Translations under genes and position numbers: made by a program
Shown: piece after piece, positions 1 to 8,047 of the stretch
Numbering within the stretch: position 1 is the stretch's first letter
Layout of the letters: every line of letters starts with the position of its first letter
Source: Caulobacter sp. CCH9-E1
Lineage (GTDB): Bacteria > Pseudomonadota > Alphaproteobacteria > Caulobacterales > Caulobacteraceae
Assembly: GCF_001556515.1 (NCBI RefSeq)
Contig: NZ_LSJA01000342.1
Location: forward strand, 1 to 21,728
DNA length: 21,728 nt
Direction: 5' to 3'
The notes under the pieces: model-generated
Seen by the model: only the letters and a program-made list of their open reading frames with translations
Told to the model about the DNA's origin: nothing
Databases searched by the model: none

Positions 1-420
1 TTGGAAGGGACGTCCGGCCGGCGATCGTGACGGCTGTCGGGGGTGGTCGAGCGGGTTGTGCTCGCCGGTCTTCCCAAGCTTGGGGAAGGCGTCCTTGCGA
101 CGGATCCAGCGGCAGGCTCCCTGAAACACGGGACGAAGCCCTGGCGGCGGAGACTTCGGCGGCGCGACAGGTCTGGGCTGAAATCGCCCGGGCGTTCCGG
201 GACTGGGGTTCGTCGCCCTGGCCCGCCCGTCGGGGGCCTAGCAGCGAGAGCGGGTTAAAACCCCGCGCCTCGCAGGCTCACCGGATAACGGCTGCGCGGA
301 GCGTCTGGCTTCGTCGAAACGGTACACTTAACTTCAAACCTCCGGACGGATGTCCGGCGCTCCGCAGTCCCTTTCCATCCCTTCAGCGGCTCACCGCGTG
401 AAGCGGAGAAGACGTGCGCC
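1..420. other. Gene-poor left edge with several hairpins, no assigned gene
   Basis: I see no convincing gene here. Frame 3 of the plus strand is open from the edge to about 401, but its translation matches no family I know and is Arg/Pro-rich, as GC-rich noncoding DNA often is. The stretch holds strong inverted repeats: GCGAG-A-GCGGG against CCCGC-GC-CTCGC (244-273) around a TTAAAAC loop; GCGGAGCG (296-303) with CGCTCCGC (358-365) enclosing CCGGAC-GGAT-GTCCGG (342-357); and CTTCAGCGG with CCGCGTGAAG (381-403). The last lies just past the stop codon of the methyltransferase gene and could help end its transcript, although it has no T-run. The nested helices at 296-365 would suit a structured RNA. 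Confidence 0.35.
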
Positions 421-1149
421 TCACCAACCCAGCGCCGCTTCCCCCCGCAGGATCGCCTCGGCCTCCGTCGTGTGCTTGCCGCCCTCGCGGTCGTGCAGCA
501 CCAGCGGCGGCAGCAGGACCAGCGGCGCCTTGCCGGTCTTGATGGCCCGGACGATAACGCGCTTGGCCGGGGCGTCGGCGAACGGCGCGATCGGGCGGAT
601 GCGGAACGAGCCGGCCTTGGGCGCCAACTGCGCCAGGATGTCGGCCAGGCGGTCGGCGCGGTGGATGATCGTGATGGTCCCGCCCTCGCGCACCGCCTTC
701 AGGCAGAAGGTCGTCCAGGCCTTCAGGCCGCCGTCGGCCATCCAGGCTCCGCTCTTGGCGGGGTGGGGCGCGCGCAGGGTCGCGGGGTCGTCGAAGAACG
801 GAGGATTGGCCATCACCGCGTCGAAGACCGGCAGGCCCAGGGCCCGGAAGCCCGAATCGACATCGCCCGTCAGGATGGCGACTCGCGCCGACAGCCCGTT
901 GAGGTCGGCGTTTTCGGTCGCCAGGGCGGCGTGGGCCGGGTCGCGCTCGACGCCCTGGAACAGGACCTCCGGCCGGCGAGTCGCGGCGGCCAGCAGCGCG
1001 CCGCCGACGCCGCAGCCAGGCTCCAGCACGCGCTGGTTGGGCAAGGCGTCGCAAGCGGCCGCCAGCAGCGCCGCGTCCATGCCGGCCCTGTAGCCGTCGG
1101 CCTTCTGGCGCAGCCGCACGCGGCCTCCCAGAACCCGATCCTCCGTCAC
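421..1149 (-). CDS. tRNA1(Val) (adenine37-N6)-methyltransferase, TrmN6/YfiC-like
   Basis: Class I SAM-dependent methyltransferase of 242 aa. Using the GTG at 1149, the SAM-binding loop EPGCGVGG is at residues 43-50 and the catalytic NPPFFDDP at about 115-122. An NPPF/Y motif marks N6-adenine or related amino methyltransferases. The N-terminal region (TEDRVLGGRVRLRQ, then GYRAGMDAALLAAA) is typical of the TrmN6/YfiC group, which modifies A37 of tRNA-Val1 in E. coli. It could instead modify another RNA or a protein, so substrate specificity is inferred. The frame stays open upstream, and the GTG lacks a clear Shine-Dalgarno sequence. It was chosen because homologs usually begin with a (V/M)TEDxxLGG block; a TTG 15 bases upstream is an alternative. 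The gene diverges from the polyprenyl synthase operon. Confidence 0.8.
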   Translation of the reverse strand: MTEDRVLGGRVRLRQKADGYRAGMDAALLAAACDALPNQRVLEPGCGVGGALLAAATRRPEVLFQGVERDPAHAALATENADLNGLSARVAILTGDVDSGFRALGLPVFDAVMANPPFFDDPATLRAPHPAKSGAWMADGGLKAWTTFCLKAVREGGTITIIHRADRLADILAQLAPKAGSFRIRPIAPFADAPAKRVIVRAIKTGKAPLVLLPPLVLHDREGGKHTTEAEAILRGEAALGW

Positions 1150-1227
1150 CTGCAGATCGTCCAATGCTTTTGGGGCCTTGTGCTCGCCTTGACCCTGACC
1201 TATCCCGCCACCATTGTCCCTCGCAAC

Positions 1228-1235
1228 GGTAGATC
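1228..1235 (+). promoter_or_regulatory. Candidate -10 element for the polyprenyl synthase operon
   Basis: GGTAGATC matches 7 of 8 positions of the Caulobacter housekeeping -10 consensus GCTANAWC and lies about 40 bases before the start codon at 1274. The -35 region is poor, so this is a tentative call. Confidence 0.3.
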
Positions 1236-1273
1236 CCTCCGGATAGCGAAGAGAGGGACGCCGCAAGGAGATC

Positions 1274-2305
1274 ATGGTTTTGGACGCAGCCGCAGCGACC
1301 CTCCCCCGGACGTCGGGCTCGGTGGATCGTCTCGTGCGCCTCGCCGAGACCGACATGGCCGGCGTCAACCGCCTGATCACCGAGCGCATGCAGAGCGACG
1401 TGCCGATCATCCCGGCCCTGGCCGAGCACCTGATCGCCGCCGGCGGCAAGCGCCTGCGCCCGCTGCTGACCGTCGCCGCCGCGCGGCTCGCTGCTTCTGA
1501 TGGGGCCGGCTCTGACAACGACCACTGCCTGAAGCTGGCCGCCGCCGTCGAGTTCATCCACACCGCCACCCTGCTGCATGACGACGTCGTCGACGGCAGC
1601 GCCCTGCGTCGCGGCAAGGTCGCCGCGCACCTGATCTGGGGCGGGGCCCAGAGCGTCCTGGTCGGCGACTTCCTGTTCGCCCGCGCCTTCGAGCTGATGG
1701 TCGAGACCAACTCGATGAAGGCGCTGGAGATCCTGGCCCGCGCCAGCCGCGTCATCGCCGAGGGCGAGGTCATGCAGCTGATGCGCAGCCACGACCTGAA
1801 TCTGTCGCAGGCGCTGTATCTTGAGATCATCCAGGCCAAGACCGCCGAGCTGTTCGCCGCGGCCTCGGAGGCCGGCGCGGTGTCGGCGGGGGTCGATCTG
1901 GCTCGGACCGACGCGCTGAAGGCCTATGGCCTGAACCTGGGCCTGGCGTTCCAGCTGGTTGACGACGCGCTCGACTACGGCGGCGCGACCGAGACCCTGG
2001 GCAAGAACGCCGGCGACGACTTCCGCGAAGGCAAGGCCACCCTGCCGCTGCTGCTGGCCATCGCCCGCTCGGGACCGCGCGAGGCCGAGTTCTGGGAGCG
2101 CGCCGTCGGCCGCCGCGAGCAGACCGAGGCCGACTTCCGCCGCGCCCGAGAGCTGATCATCGGCACGGGCGCGCTGGACGCGACCCTGGACCTGGCCACC
2201 GACTACGCCGACAAGGCCAAGGCCGCTCTGGCCATCTTCCCGGCCAATGACTGGCGCGAGTCGCTGGAAAGCCTGGCCGACTTCGCCGTCAGCCGGACGG
2301 CCTGA
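1274..2305 (+). CDS. ispB: Long-chain polyprenyl diphosphate synthase (octa/decaprenyl, ubiquinone side chain)
   Basis: Trans-prenyltransferase of 343 aa that extends farnesyl diphosphate with isopentenyl diphosphate to make the ubiquinone tail. Visible landmarks are GGKRLRP (57-63) for IPP binding, the first Asp-rich motif DDVVD (103-107) followed by LRRG, and the second Asp-rich motif FQLVDDALD (about 226-234). Ala98, five residues before the first motif, is small, as expected for enzymes making long chains. Alphaproteobacteria of this type usually use ubiquinone-10, so decaprenyl is the likely product, but the sequence alone cannot fix chain length. The ATG has AAGGAG three bases upstream. 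The stop codon overlaps the next start by one base (TGATG), so this is the first gene of an operon with the cupin and YccF genes. Confidence 0.88.
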   Translation: MVLDAAAATLPRTSGSVDRLVRLAETDMAGVNRLITERMQSDVPIIPALAEHLIAAGGKRLRPLLTVAAARLAASDGAGSDNDHCLKLAAAVEFIHTATLLHDDVVDGSALRRGKVAAHLIWGGAQSVLVGDFLFARAFELMVETNSMKALEILARASRVIAEGEVMQLMRSHDLNLSQALYLEIIQAKTAELFAAASEAGAVSAGVDLARTDALKAYGLNLGLAFQLVDDALDYGGATETLGKNAGDDFREGKATLPLLLAIARSGPREAEFWERAVGRREQTEADFRRARELIIGTGALDATLDLATDYADKAKAALAIFPANDWRESLESLADFAVSRTA

Positions 2306-2619
2306 TGCGCTTCCACGAGGCGCTCCACACCTTCACGGCCGAGCGTCCCTGGGGCGCGACCGACCTGGGCGAGGTGGACGGCGCCACCGTCCGCGTCCAT
2401 TGGACCGACAAGCCTTACATCTGGCACGTCAACGACGGCGCCGAGGCTTTCGTGGTGCTCGCCGGCGTGGTGGACATGCACTATCGCGACGCCAGCGGCG
2501 AGCATGTGCGCCGCCTGAACGCCGGCGACGCCTGCTTCGCCGATGTCGGCGACGAGCACGTGGCCCATCCGGTGGGTGAGGCGCGCATCCTGGTGGTGGA
2601 GCGCAAGGGGAGCGTCTAA
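2305..2619 (+). CDS. Small single-domain cupin protein
   Basis: 104-aa protein with one cupin beta-barrel. The segment WHVNDGAEAFVVLAGVVDMHY (residues about 33-53) corresponds to cupin motif 1, and LNAGDACFADVGDEHVAHP (about 72-90) to motif 2. Metal ligands may include His34, Glu40 and His86, but the pattern is degenerate and metal binding is uncertain. Small cupins of this kind act as isomerases, sugar-binding or sensor proteins, and no substrate can be read here. Its ATG overlaps the stop of the polyprenyl synthase and has no Shine-Dalgarno of its own, which suggests translational coupling. It is probably not a ubiquinone enzyme; co-transcription is the only link. Confidence 0.75.
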   Translation: MRFHEALHTFTAERPWGATDLGEVDGATVRVHWTDKPYIWHVNDGAEAFVVLAGVVDMHYRDASGEHVRRLNAGDACFADVGDEHVAHPVGEARILVVERKGSV

Positions 2620-2623
2620 GGCG

Positions 2624-3022
2624 ATGATCCGGTTCATCCTGAACATTCTCTGGTTCATCTTCGGCGGCCTGGTGACGGGCCTCGGGTGGCTCTTCGCCGG
2701 CCTGCTGCTGGCCATCACGATCGTGGGTCTGCCCTATGCCGGCGCGGCTTGGCGGATCGCCGGCTTCGCTTTCTGGCCGTTCGGCAAGGAGATCGTGAGC
2801 CGCGAAATCCTGACCGGTCGCCAGGACGTCGGCACGGGCCCGCTGGGCTTTCTGCTGAACGTGATCTGGTTCGTGCTGGCCGGTTGGTGGCTGGCGGTCG
2901 GCCATATCGTGGTCGCGGCGGCCGAGGCGATCACGATCATCGGCATCCCGTTCGCGCTGAAGGACCTGCAACTGGCCCAGATCGCCATCGCCCCGATCGG
3001 GCGCGAGGTGGTCAAGCGCTAG
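2624..3022 (+). CDS. yccF: YccF-domain inner membrane protein
   Basis: 132-aa membrane protein. It has two long hydrophobic stretches, residues about 3-35 (ILNILWFIFGG then LGWLFAGLLLAITIVGLP) and about 75-110 (FLLNVIWFVLAGWW then AITIIGIPFALKDL). Each is followed by a GLP/GIP turn, the internal repeat of the YccF (DUF307) family. The family is widespread, its role is not known, and it is predicted to sit in the inner membrane. The start at 2624 is four bases after the cupin stop with TAAGG just upstream; earlier in-frame starts would run into the cupin gene and lack the family's N-terminus. It is the last gene of this operon, and a hairpin follows the stop. Confidence 0.85.
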   Translation: MIRFILNILWFIFGGLVTGLGWLFAGLLLAITIVGLPYAGAAWRIAGFAFWPFGKEIVSREILTGRQDVGTGPLGFLLNVIWFVLAGWWLAVGHIVVAAAEAITIIGIPFALKDLQLAQIAIAPIGREVVKR

Positions 3023-3031
3023 GGTCGAACG

Positions 3032-3058
3032 AAAAAGGGGCCGCCTCGCGGCGACCCC
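3032..3058 (-). terminator. Rho-independent terminator of fumC, also facing yccF
   Basis: Arms GGGGCCGCC (3037-3045) and GGCGACCCC (3050-3058) pair with one mismatch around the loop TCGC. Read on the minus strand the stem is followed by TTTTT (3036-3032), a good terminator for fumC. On the plus strand it follows the yccF stop without a clear T-run, so it may serve both converging genes unequally. Confidence 0.8.
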
Positions 3059-3083
3059 TCGATCGTTCTCGGGCTTTCGAGCC

Positions 3084-4475
3084 TCAGCCCGGCGAGACCA
3101 TCTTTTCCGGACGGACGTACTGGTCGAACTCCTCGTTCGTCAGATAGCCGCCGCCGACGGCCTCCTCGCGCAGGGTCGTGCCGTTCTTGTGCGCGGTCTT
3201 GGCGATCTTGGCGCAGATGTCATAGCCCAGGCGGCCGTTCAGGGCCGTGACCAGCATCAGCGAGTTCTCGACGCCCTTCTTGATGTTGTCGATACGCGGC
3301 TCGATGCCGACCACGCAGTTGTCCGTGAAGCTGATCGCCGCGTCGGCCAGCAGGCGCACCGACTGCAGGAAGTTGTAGGCCATCACCGGGTTGAAGACGT
3401 TCAGCTCGAAGTGGCCCTGGCTGCCGGCGAAGGTCAGGGCGGCGTGGTTGCCGAACACCTGAATGCAGACCTGGGTAAGAGCCTCACATTGCGTCGGGTT
3501 GACCTTGCCCGGCATGATCGACGAGCCGGGCTCGTTTTCCGGCAGCGACAGTTCGCCCAGGCCGGCGCGCGGACCCGAGCCCAGGAAGCGGATGTCGTTG
3601 GCGATCTTGAACAGGCTGGCGGCGACCGTGTTGATCGCGCCGTGGCTGAACACCATGGCGTCGTGGGCGGCCAGGGCCTCGAACTTGTTCGGAGCGGTCG
3701 TGAAGGGCAGGCCGGTGATCGCGGCGATGGCCTCGGCCACGCCCTCGGCGAAGCCGATCGGAGCGTTCAGGCCGGTGCCGACGGCGGTGCCGCCTTGGGC
3801 CAGCTGCATCAGCTTGGGCAGGGTTTGCTCGATGCGCTCGATGCCGTTCTCGACCTGCTGGGCGTAGCCGCCGAACTCCTGGCCCAGCGTCAGCGGGGTG
3901 GCGTCCTGCGTGTGGGTGCGGCCGATCTTGATGATGTCCGCCCAGGCGTCCGACTTGGCCTTCAGCGCCGTGTGCAGGTGCTTCAGGGCCGGCAGCAGGT
4001 CGCGGACGATCTGCTCGGCGCAGGCCACGTGCATGGCCGTCGGATAGGTATCGTTCGACGACTGGCTCATGTTGACGTGGTCGTTCGGGTGGACGGGCTT
4101 CTTGGAGCCCATCTCGCCGCCCAGAATCTCGATGGCGCGGTTCGAGATCACCTCGTTGGCGTTCATGTTCGACTGGGTGCCCGAACCGGTCTGCCAGACG
4201 ACCAGCGGGAAGTGATCGTTCAGCTTGCCTTCGATGACTTCGTTGGCGGCTTGGATGATGGCGTCGGCCAGCTTCGGATCCAGCTTGCCGAGCTTGGTGT
4301 TGGTCTCGGCGGCGGCGCGCTTGACGATGCCCAGGGCCCGGACGACCGGCAGGGGCTGCTTCTCCCAGCCGATCTTGAAGTTGCCCAGGCTGCGCTGGGC
4401 TTGCGCGCCCCAGTAGCGGTCGGCGGCGACTTCGATGGGGCCGAAGGTGTCGGTCTCGGTGCGCGTGGCGGTCAT
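3084..4475 (-). CDS. fumC: Class II fumarate hydratase
   Basis: 463-aa, iron-independent fumarase that interconverts fumarate and malate in the TCA cycle; the active enzyme is a homotetramer. The family signature [11 protein letters not shown] is present, the flexible catalytic loop with its Ser and the Lys/Asn that bind substrate. Other hallmarks are [35 protein letters not shown], and the catalytic His of [16 protein letters not shown]. Length and start match the family (E. coli FumC is 467 aa). The ATG is preceded by GGAG eight bases upstream. The gene stands alone, diverging from the RusA-like gene with about 85 bases between them and converging on yccF, with a shared hairpin. Confidence 0.97.
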   Translation of the reverse strand: MTATRTETDTFGPIEVAADRYWGAQAQRSLGNFKIGWEKQPLPVVRALGIVKRAAAETNTKLGKLDPKLADAIIQAANEVIEGKLNDHFPLVVWQTGSGTQSNMNANEVISNRAIEILGGEMGSKKPVHPNDHVNMSQSSNDTYPTAMHVACAEQIVRDLLPALKHLHTALKAKSDAWADIIKIGRTHTQDATPLTLGQEFGGYAQQVENGIERIEQTLPKLMQLAQGGTAVGTGLNAPIGFAEGVAEAIAAITGLPFTTAPNKFEALAAHDAMVFSHGAINTVAASLFKIANDIRFLGSGPRAGLGELSLPENEPGSSIMPGKVNPTQCEALTQVCIQVFGNHAALTFAGSQGHFELNVFNPVMAYNFLQSVRLLADAAISFTDNCVVGIEPRIDNIKKGVENSLMLVTALNGRLGYDICAKIAKTAHKNGTTLREEAVGGGYLTNEEFDQYVRPEKMVSPG

Positions 4476-4560
4476 GCGGCGGTCTCCGGAAAAACGGTCG
4501 AGCGCGGTCTAGACCTTGAGCGCCGGGAGGGCAATGTTCGCCCACGCGAAGGAGACCCGG

Positions 4561-4632
4561 ATGAGCCCTTATGTGGCGCTAGACAGCGATTGGAATGACG
4601 CCATGGGGCCAGCCAGGACGGTCGGCGCGTGA
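4561..4632 (+). CDS. Mini-ORF (23 aa) coupled to the RusA-like gene
   Basis: A short reading frame, MSPYVALDSDWNDAMGPARTVGA then stop, starts at an ATG with a strong Shine-Dalgarno (GAAGGAGA, ending about five bases before the ATG). Its stop codon overlaps the GTG start of the RusA-like gene in the four-base GTGA arrangement, so ribosomes finishing it could restart on the nuclease gene. The RusA-like GTG has no good ribosome site of its own. I recognise no motif in the peptide. It may be a translational-coupling leader or the eroded N-terminus of an earlier longer start, and its conservation is unknown. Confidence 0.5.
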   Translation: MSPYVALDSDWNDAMGPARTVGA

Positions 4633-5030
4633 GCCAGGCGCTCGATGGTACGGACTGGACCCACCACGGCAAGGTGCGGGCCCGCGAGGCGGGCGGCGAG
4701 CTCACGCTCGTGGTCGACGGCCTGACGACCCAGGGCAAGTACTACAAGCCGCTGATCTATGAGTTTTTCCGCAAGTCCTGGCGCGGCTCGCGTCCGGCCT
4801 GGGGCGAGTTCAGCGTCGAGATCGGCATGGAATATGTCGGCGAGCCGCCGTGGATGGACCTCGACAACCTGGCCAAGGCCTTGCTGGACGCCATCAAGGG
4901 CTACGCCTTCCACGACGACGCCCAGGTCGCCCGGCTGCTGGTCGAGCGGCGGCCGGGCGATCGCGAGCGGATCGTCATCCAGGTGCGCAAGCTGAGCACC
5001 AACCTGATGCGGCGCACCCTGGAAGACTGA
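4629..5030 (+). CDS. RusA-family Holliday junction endonuclease
   Basis: 133-aa protein of the RusA family of Holliday junction resolvases, which cut four-way DNA junctions as dimers with Mg2+. The core is WMDLDNLAKALLDAIKG (residues 75-91), in which Asp77 and Asp79 correspond to the conserved DxDN acid pair, followed by FHDDAQV with Asp96/Asp97 for the third acid. The Lys/Arg-rich C-terminus fits DNA binding. RusA proteins are usually prophage-borne, but nothing phage-like surrounds this copy, so it appears domesticated or chromosomal. The start is GTG, overlapping the mini-ORF stop. A small inverted repeat (CTGAG and CTCAG, 5027-5043) spans both this stop and the stop of the converging hydrolase gene. 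Confidence 0.82.
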   Translation: MSQALDGTDWTHHGKVRAREAGGELTLVVDGLTTQGKYYKPLIYEFFRKSWRGSRPAWGEFSVEIGMEYVGEPPWMDLDNLAKALLDAIKGYAFHDDAQVARLLVERRPGDRERIVIQVRKLSTNLMRRTLED

Positions 5031-5039
5031 GTAGGGCCC

Positions 5040-7184
5040 TCAGCTCCAGGGCAGCAGATAGCCCCACAGGCCCAGCAGCACGCTCAGGAACACGAACAGC
5101 AGGGCGGTGAAGGTGAAGGCCACCTTGCGGCCGGCGGTCCAGCTGTCGACCCGGCGGCCGCCGCGCCACACCATGGGCAGGGCCCCGAGGGTCAGCACCG
5201 ACATCAAGGCCGCGACCAAGGCGCAGGCCGAGGCGCTGAGCAGCCAGCCGCTGGGCCAGCCGAAGAAGGCCGCGGTCTGGTCGGACGAGCGGATCGCAAA
5301 GACGCCCATGCAGACGGCCGAAATCAGCCACAGCACGGCCTGAGCGGTCTGCATCTGGCTGGCGCGGGCCTGGACCGGCGTCTGGCGCGCTTCGCGGCGG
5401 TTTCGGACAATGGTCCCGAGCACGGTCGCCAGGCTGGCCAGCCCGGCCAGGACCACCGTCGCCACCAGCAGGTTCGCGGACCGCATCGGGCTGATCCGCT
5501 CATAGGTCGCGAAGCCGCGCGCGGCGTAGAAGCGCGACGGGCGATCGCCATTGGCGTCGAACACGATGATCAGCGGACCGTCCACGGCCTTGAACACGCC
5601 GGGGCGCCCGGCCGCATTGAAGAGCGCGGCCGACCCGCCCTCGCTGATGGACAGGCGGCCGTCCGGCGTCGCTCGCACCGTGGCCCGGCCGATCACGCGG
5701 TTGATGAAGCCCTCCAGACCGCCATAGGCGCGGCGCGTGGTCAGGTAGTCGCCCTCATAGAGCTTGGCCTGCTCGTAGGTCATCGCGCTGGCCGGCGGCA
5801 CGGCGGGCGGCTTGGCGTAGAAGTGCTCGATGATGGTCGCGGGTAGGGTGGCCGGCAGGTTCGCGCCGCTGTCGGTGTTGACCGAGATGAACACGCCCAG
5901 GCCCAGGTCCGGCGCGATGACCATGTTCGAATGGAAGAAGAGCGTCGCCCCCGCGTGGCCGAAGCCGCGACGGCCGCCGGGCAGCGGGATGTCCTGGAAG
6001 CCCGCGTTCCAACCGGCCGCTTCCGGCGCGGGGCGATACATGGGCGTGCGGAAGGCCTGGGCGGTCTTCGGCGAGAACACGGTCTTACCGTCGATCACGC
6101 CGCCGTTCAGCAGCAGGGTCATGTACCTGGCCATGTCGCCGGCGGTGCTCGAGGCCGAACCGGCCGGCGCCACCTGGCCGATGAACTCCCGCGGCTGCAC
6201 CTTCCAGCCCAGCGACGTCCAGGAGAAGCCGTCGGACAACTCGGCCGCCAGGTCCTCGGACATCGGCGCCGGCAGGTTGTCGCGCCAGGGCCGCGCCTCG
6301 CGGAAGGTCGTATGGCGCATGCCCGTCGGCAGGATGATCTCCTCGCTGATCAGCTGCTCGAACGGCTTGCTGGTGACGTTGGCGACCGCGGCGCCGGCCA
6401 AGGCGACGCCGTAGTTCGAATAGCTGGGCAGCAGGCCGGGCTCGCGAACGCGGCGCGGGCGCTCCTGGCGCAGATAGTCCGCCAGCGGGCGGATGCGGTT
6501 GGGATCGCGCTCGAACAGCTGCCCCATCGCGCGGTCCTCGAAGCCGCCCGTATGGGTCATCAGGTCGCGCAGGCGGACCTGGGTCTTCTTGCCCTGGTCC
6601 TTCAGTTGCAGCGGCTCGGGCAGATAGAGGTTCACCGGACCGTCGAGGCGCATGTGGCCCGACTCGATCTCGTTCATCAGGGCGATCCAAGTGAACGTCT
6701 TCGAGATCGAGGCGATGCGGAACAGAGTCTTGTCGGGATCGACGGGCCGGCGCTGGCCGAGATTGGCGAAGCCGTAGCCCTTCTTCAGCACCACCTGACC
6801 ATTCTGGACCACCGAGATGGTCACGCCGGCGATGTGGTCGCGGGTCATGGCGCGTTGCACCACGCCGTCGACGAAGGCTTCGAGTTCCGGGCGGGGCAGG
6901 GGCGCGACGCCGACCGCCACCGGCTGGGCGGCGGGAACGCTCGGCGCTTGAGGCGTCGCCGCGGCGGCCGCGGGCTTGGGCGATACAGCCGGGCGCGGCG
7001 TCGGACGGACGCGACGGGGGCGCAGGCTGGAATAGGGGCGGGGACCTTGCTCGGCGGCGGGCGCGTCGCTGGCGGGGGGCGATGTCGGCGTGGCGTCCTG
7101 AGCGCGCGCCTCCGAACCCAGAGCGGACCATAGTGCGATGAAGGCCGCCGCGAGGGCGGCCGCGGGCGAAACGCGCGACGTCAA
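5040..7184 (-). CDS. Exported serine hydrolase (beta-lactamase/class C family) with C-terminal membrane domain
   Basis: 714-aa protein. An N-terminal signal sequence (residues 1-28, ending SEARAQ) leads into a Pro/Ala-rich linker to about residue 95. The beta-lactamase-family fold covers about 100-460, with SISK (Ser159, Lys162), YSN (255-257) and a HAG in place of the KTG box (410-412). A beta-strand domain at about 465-570 resembles those after such hydrolases. Four hydrophobic helices at the C-terminus (about 575 to the end) anchor it in the membrane. Such proteins act as penicillin-binding-type peptidases, esterases or D-amino-acid peptidases, and the sequence does not show which; a true resistance enzyme is unlikely. 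The start is TTG with AGGGGA upstream. It is transcribed alone; a TTGACC-like box lies about 60 bases before the start. Confidence 0.85.
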   Translation of the reverse strand: MTSRVSPAAALAAAFIALWSALGSEARAQDATPTSPPASDAPAAEQGPRPYSSLRPRRVRPTPRPAVSPKPAAAAATPQAPSVPAAQPVAVGVAPLPRPELEAFVDGVVQRAMTRDHIAGVTISVVQNGQVVLKKGYGFANLGQRRPVDPDKTLFRIASISKTFTWIALMNEIESGHMRLDGPVNLYLPEPLQLKDQGKKTQVRLRDLMTHTGGFEDRAMGQLFERDPNRIRPLADYLRQERPRRVREPGLLPSYSNYGVALAGAAVANVTSKPFEQLISEEIILPTGMRHTTFREARPWRDNLPAPMSEDLAAELSDGFSWTSLGWKVQPREFIGQVAPAGSASSTAGDMARYMTLLLNGGVIDGKTVFSPKTAQAFRTPMYRPAPEAAGWNAGFQDIPLPGGRRGFGHAGATLFFHSNMVIAPDLGLGVFISVNTDSGANLPATLPATIIEHFYAKPPAVPPASAMTYEQAKLYEGDYLTTRRAYGGLEGFINRVIGRATVRATPDGRLSISEGGSAALFNAAGRPGVFKAVDGPLIIVFDANGDRPSRFYAARGFATYERISPMRSANLLVATVVLAGLASLATVLGTIVRNRREARQTPVQARASQMQTAQAVLWLISAVCMGVFAIRSSDQTAAFFGWPSGWLLSASACALVAALMSVLTLGALPMVWRGGRRVDSWTAGRKVAFTFTALLFVFLSVLLGLWGYLLPWS

Positions 7185-7260
7185 CGATGTCCCCTGGGTG
7201 AAGCAGTAACTTCTAGGGTTTGTGTAACCTGCTTGCCGCGCGGGTCAAACCCGATACCGC

Positions 7261-8031
7261 TCAAGGCGTTCTGGGGAGAGATCGGTCGAAGGCGTAGAGC
7301 GGCAGCAGGGGGCGCAGCGCGGGACCGATCCAGATCTGGGGTTCGGAGGCCGGCTCCGCGCCGGTCTCCCTTTCCCGGCGCGCGACGCAGGCCTGAACGC
7401 GCGCGCCGAGGGCTGAGAAGTCATGGGCGTCGGGGACGGAGGCCAGGAAGCAGGCGTCGAAATAGGGATATTTATCGCTCTCGCCGCAGCCGAACGAGGC
7501 GCGATCCGGCCGTGCGGCGGTCAGGATCAAGCGGTCGCTCTTCTGCAGGGGCGGAATGAACACGCCTGAAAAACAGGCTGAAATCACTACCACGTTGGGA
7601 CGGTTGGGGCAGGCGTCGTCGAGAATGGCGGCCAGCAAATGCGGGCGAAGCAGCTCCTCGCCGAGAATCGCGCCCTCCGGACTGCCGTGTGAGCTGAGGT
7701 AGAACAGGCAGCCGGCCTTGGCGGTCTGCGCGCCGACGCGGAGGGCGTCATAGAGCGTTCGCGAGTCCGCGCTGCCTGGCGCATCGGCGGGATAGCGCTT
7801 GGGACGCACGGAGAACTGCTGGATGGCGGCCTTGTCGAAGCCAAGCTCGACCAGCGCCTTGGAGACATCGCGCCGGGCGTTGTCGAAGGCTTCGGTCGGG
7901 CCGCCGGAATGAGCGTGGTAGTCGCCCGCCACGACGACCGCGGTCCAGTTCGAGAACGGCCCGGCCTGGGCGATGGACAAGGGCGCGAGAAGCAGGGCCA
8001 GAAGTCCGATGACCGCCGCCGCTCCCCGCAT
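7261..8031 (-). CDS. Secreted C13 (legumain/caspase-like) cysteine peptidase
   Basis: 256-aa protein with a signal peptide (residues 1-23, LLALLLAPLSIAQAG). The mature part begins NWTAVVVAGDYHAHSG. The catalytic dyad is clear: YLSSHGSPEG gives His115 and VVVISACFSGVF gives Cys153, each at the end of a hydrophobic strand as in clan CD peptidases. The spacing and the first-strand AGD motif fit Peptidase_C13, the family of legumain and GPI8. In bacteria these proteins are poorly studied; there is no GPI anchoring machinery nearby, and the substrate is unknown. The mature chain has several more cysteines (108, 141, and three later), which may form disulfides in the periplasm. The gene lies 16 bases after the thioesterase stop and is probably in the sspB operon. 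Confidence 0.82.
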   Translation of the reverse strand: MRGAAAVIGLLALLLAPLSIAQAGPFSNWTAVVVAGDYHAHSGGPTEAFDNARRDVSKALVELGFDKAAIQQFSVRPKRYPADAPGSADSRTLYDALRVGAQTAKAGCLFYLSSHGSPEGAILGEELLRPHLLAAILDDACPNRPNVVVISACFSGVFIPPLQKSDRLILTAARPDRASFGCGESDKYPYFDACFLASVPDAHDFSALGARVQACVARRERETGAEPASEPQIWIGPALRPLLPLYAFDRSLPRTP

Positions 8032-8047
8032 GGCCCGTCTCCCTCGG

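Noticed and set aside
60..130. Possible cobalamin riboswitch or RNase P RNA-like bases
   Set aside because: GGGGAAGGC and CAGG-like words appear, but the ordered conserved boxes of either RNA are missing.
238..327. Minus-strand 29-codon ORF starting GTG with GGAGG upstream
   Set aside because: The GGAGG is 11 bases away and the peptide has no feature; too weak without conservation.
27..401. Plus-strand open frame at the left edge
   Set aside because: Arg/Pro-rich with no motif or ribosome site, and it crosses hairpins; it may be chance in GC-rich DNA, so I described the region but did not call a gene.
383..1792. Long minus-strand frames running through the methyltransferase and into the polyprenyl synthase
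   Set aside because: Only the part from 1149 to 421 in one frame has methyltransferase motifs; the rest is antisense to the synthase gene or out of frame.
3189..4598. Long plus-strand open frame opposite fumC
   Set aside because: Shadow of fumC from GC-rich third codon positions; no recognisable motif.
5931..7133. Plus-strand open frame of 400 codons opposite the serine hydrolase
   Set aside because: Antisense shadow; the minus frame has a signal peptide, SxxK and YxN motifs.
7203..7245. Direct repeat GTTAC-N13-GTTAC before the serine hydrolase
   Set aside because: Only five bases each and no known regulator with this pattern; likely chance.
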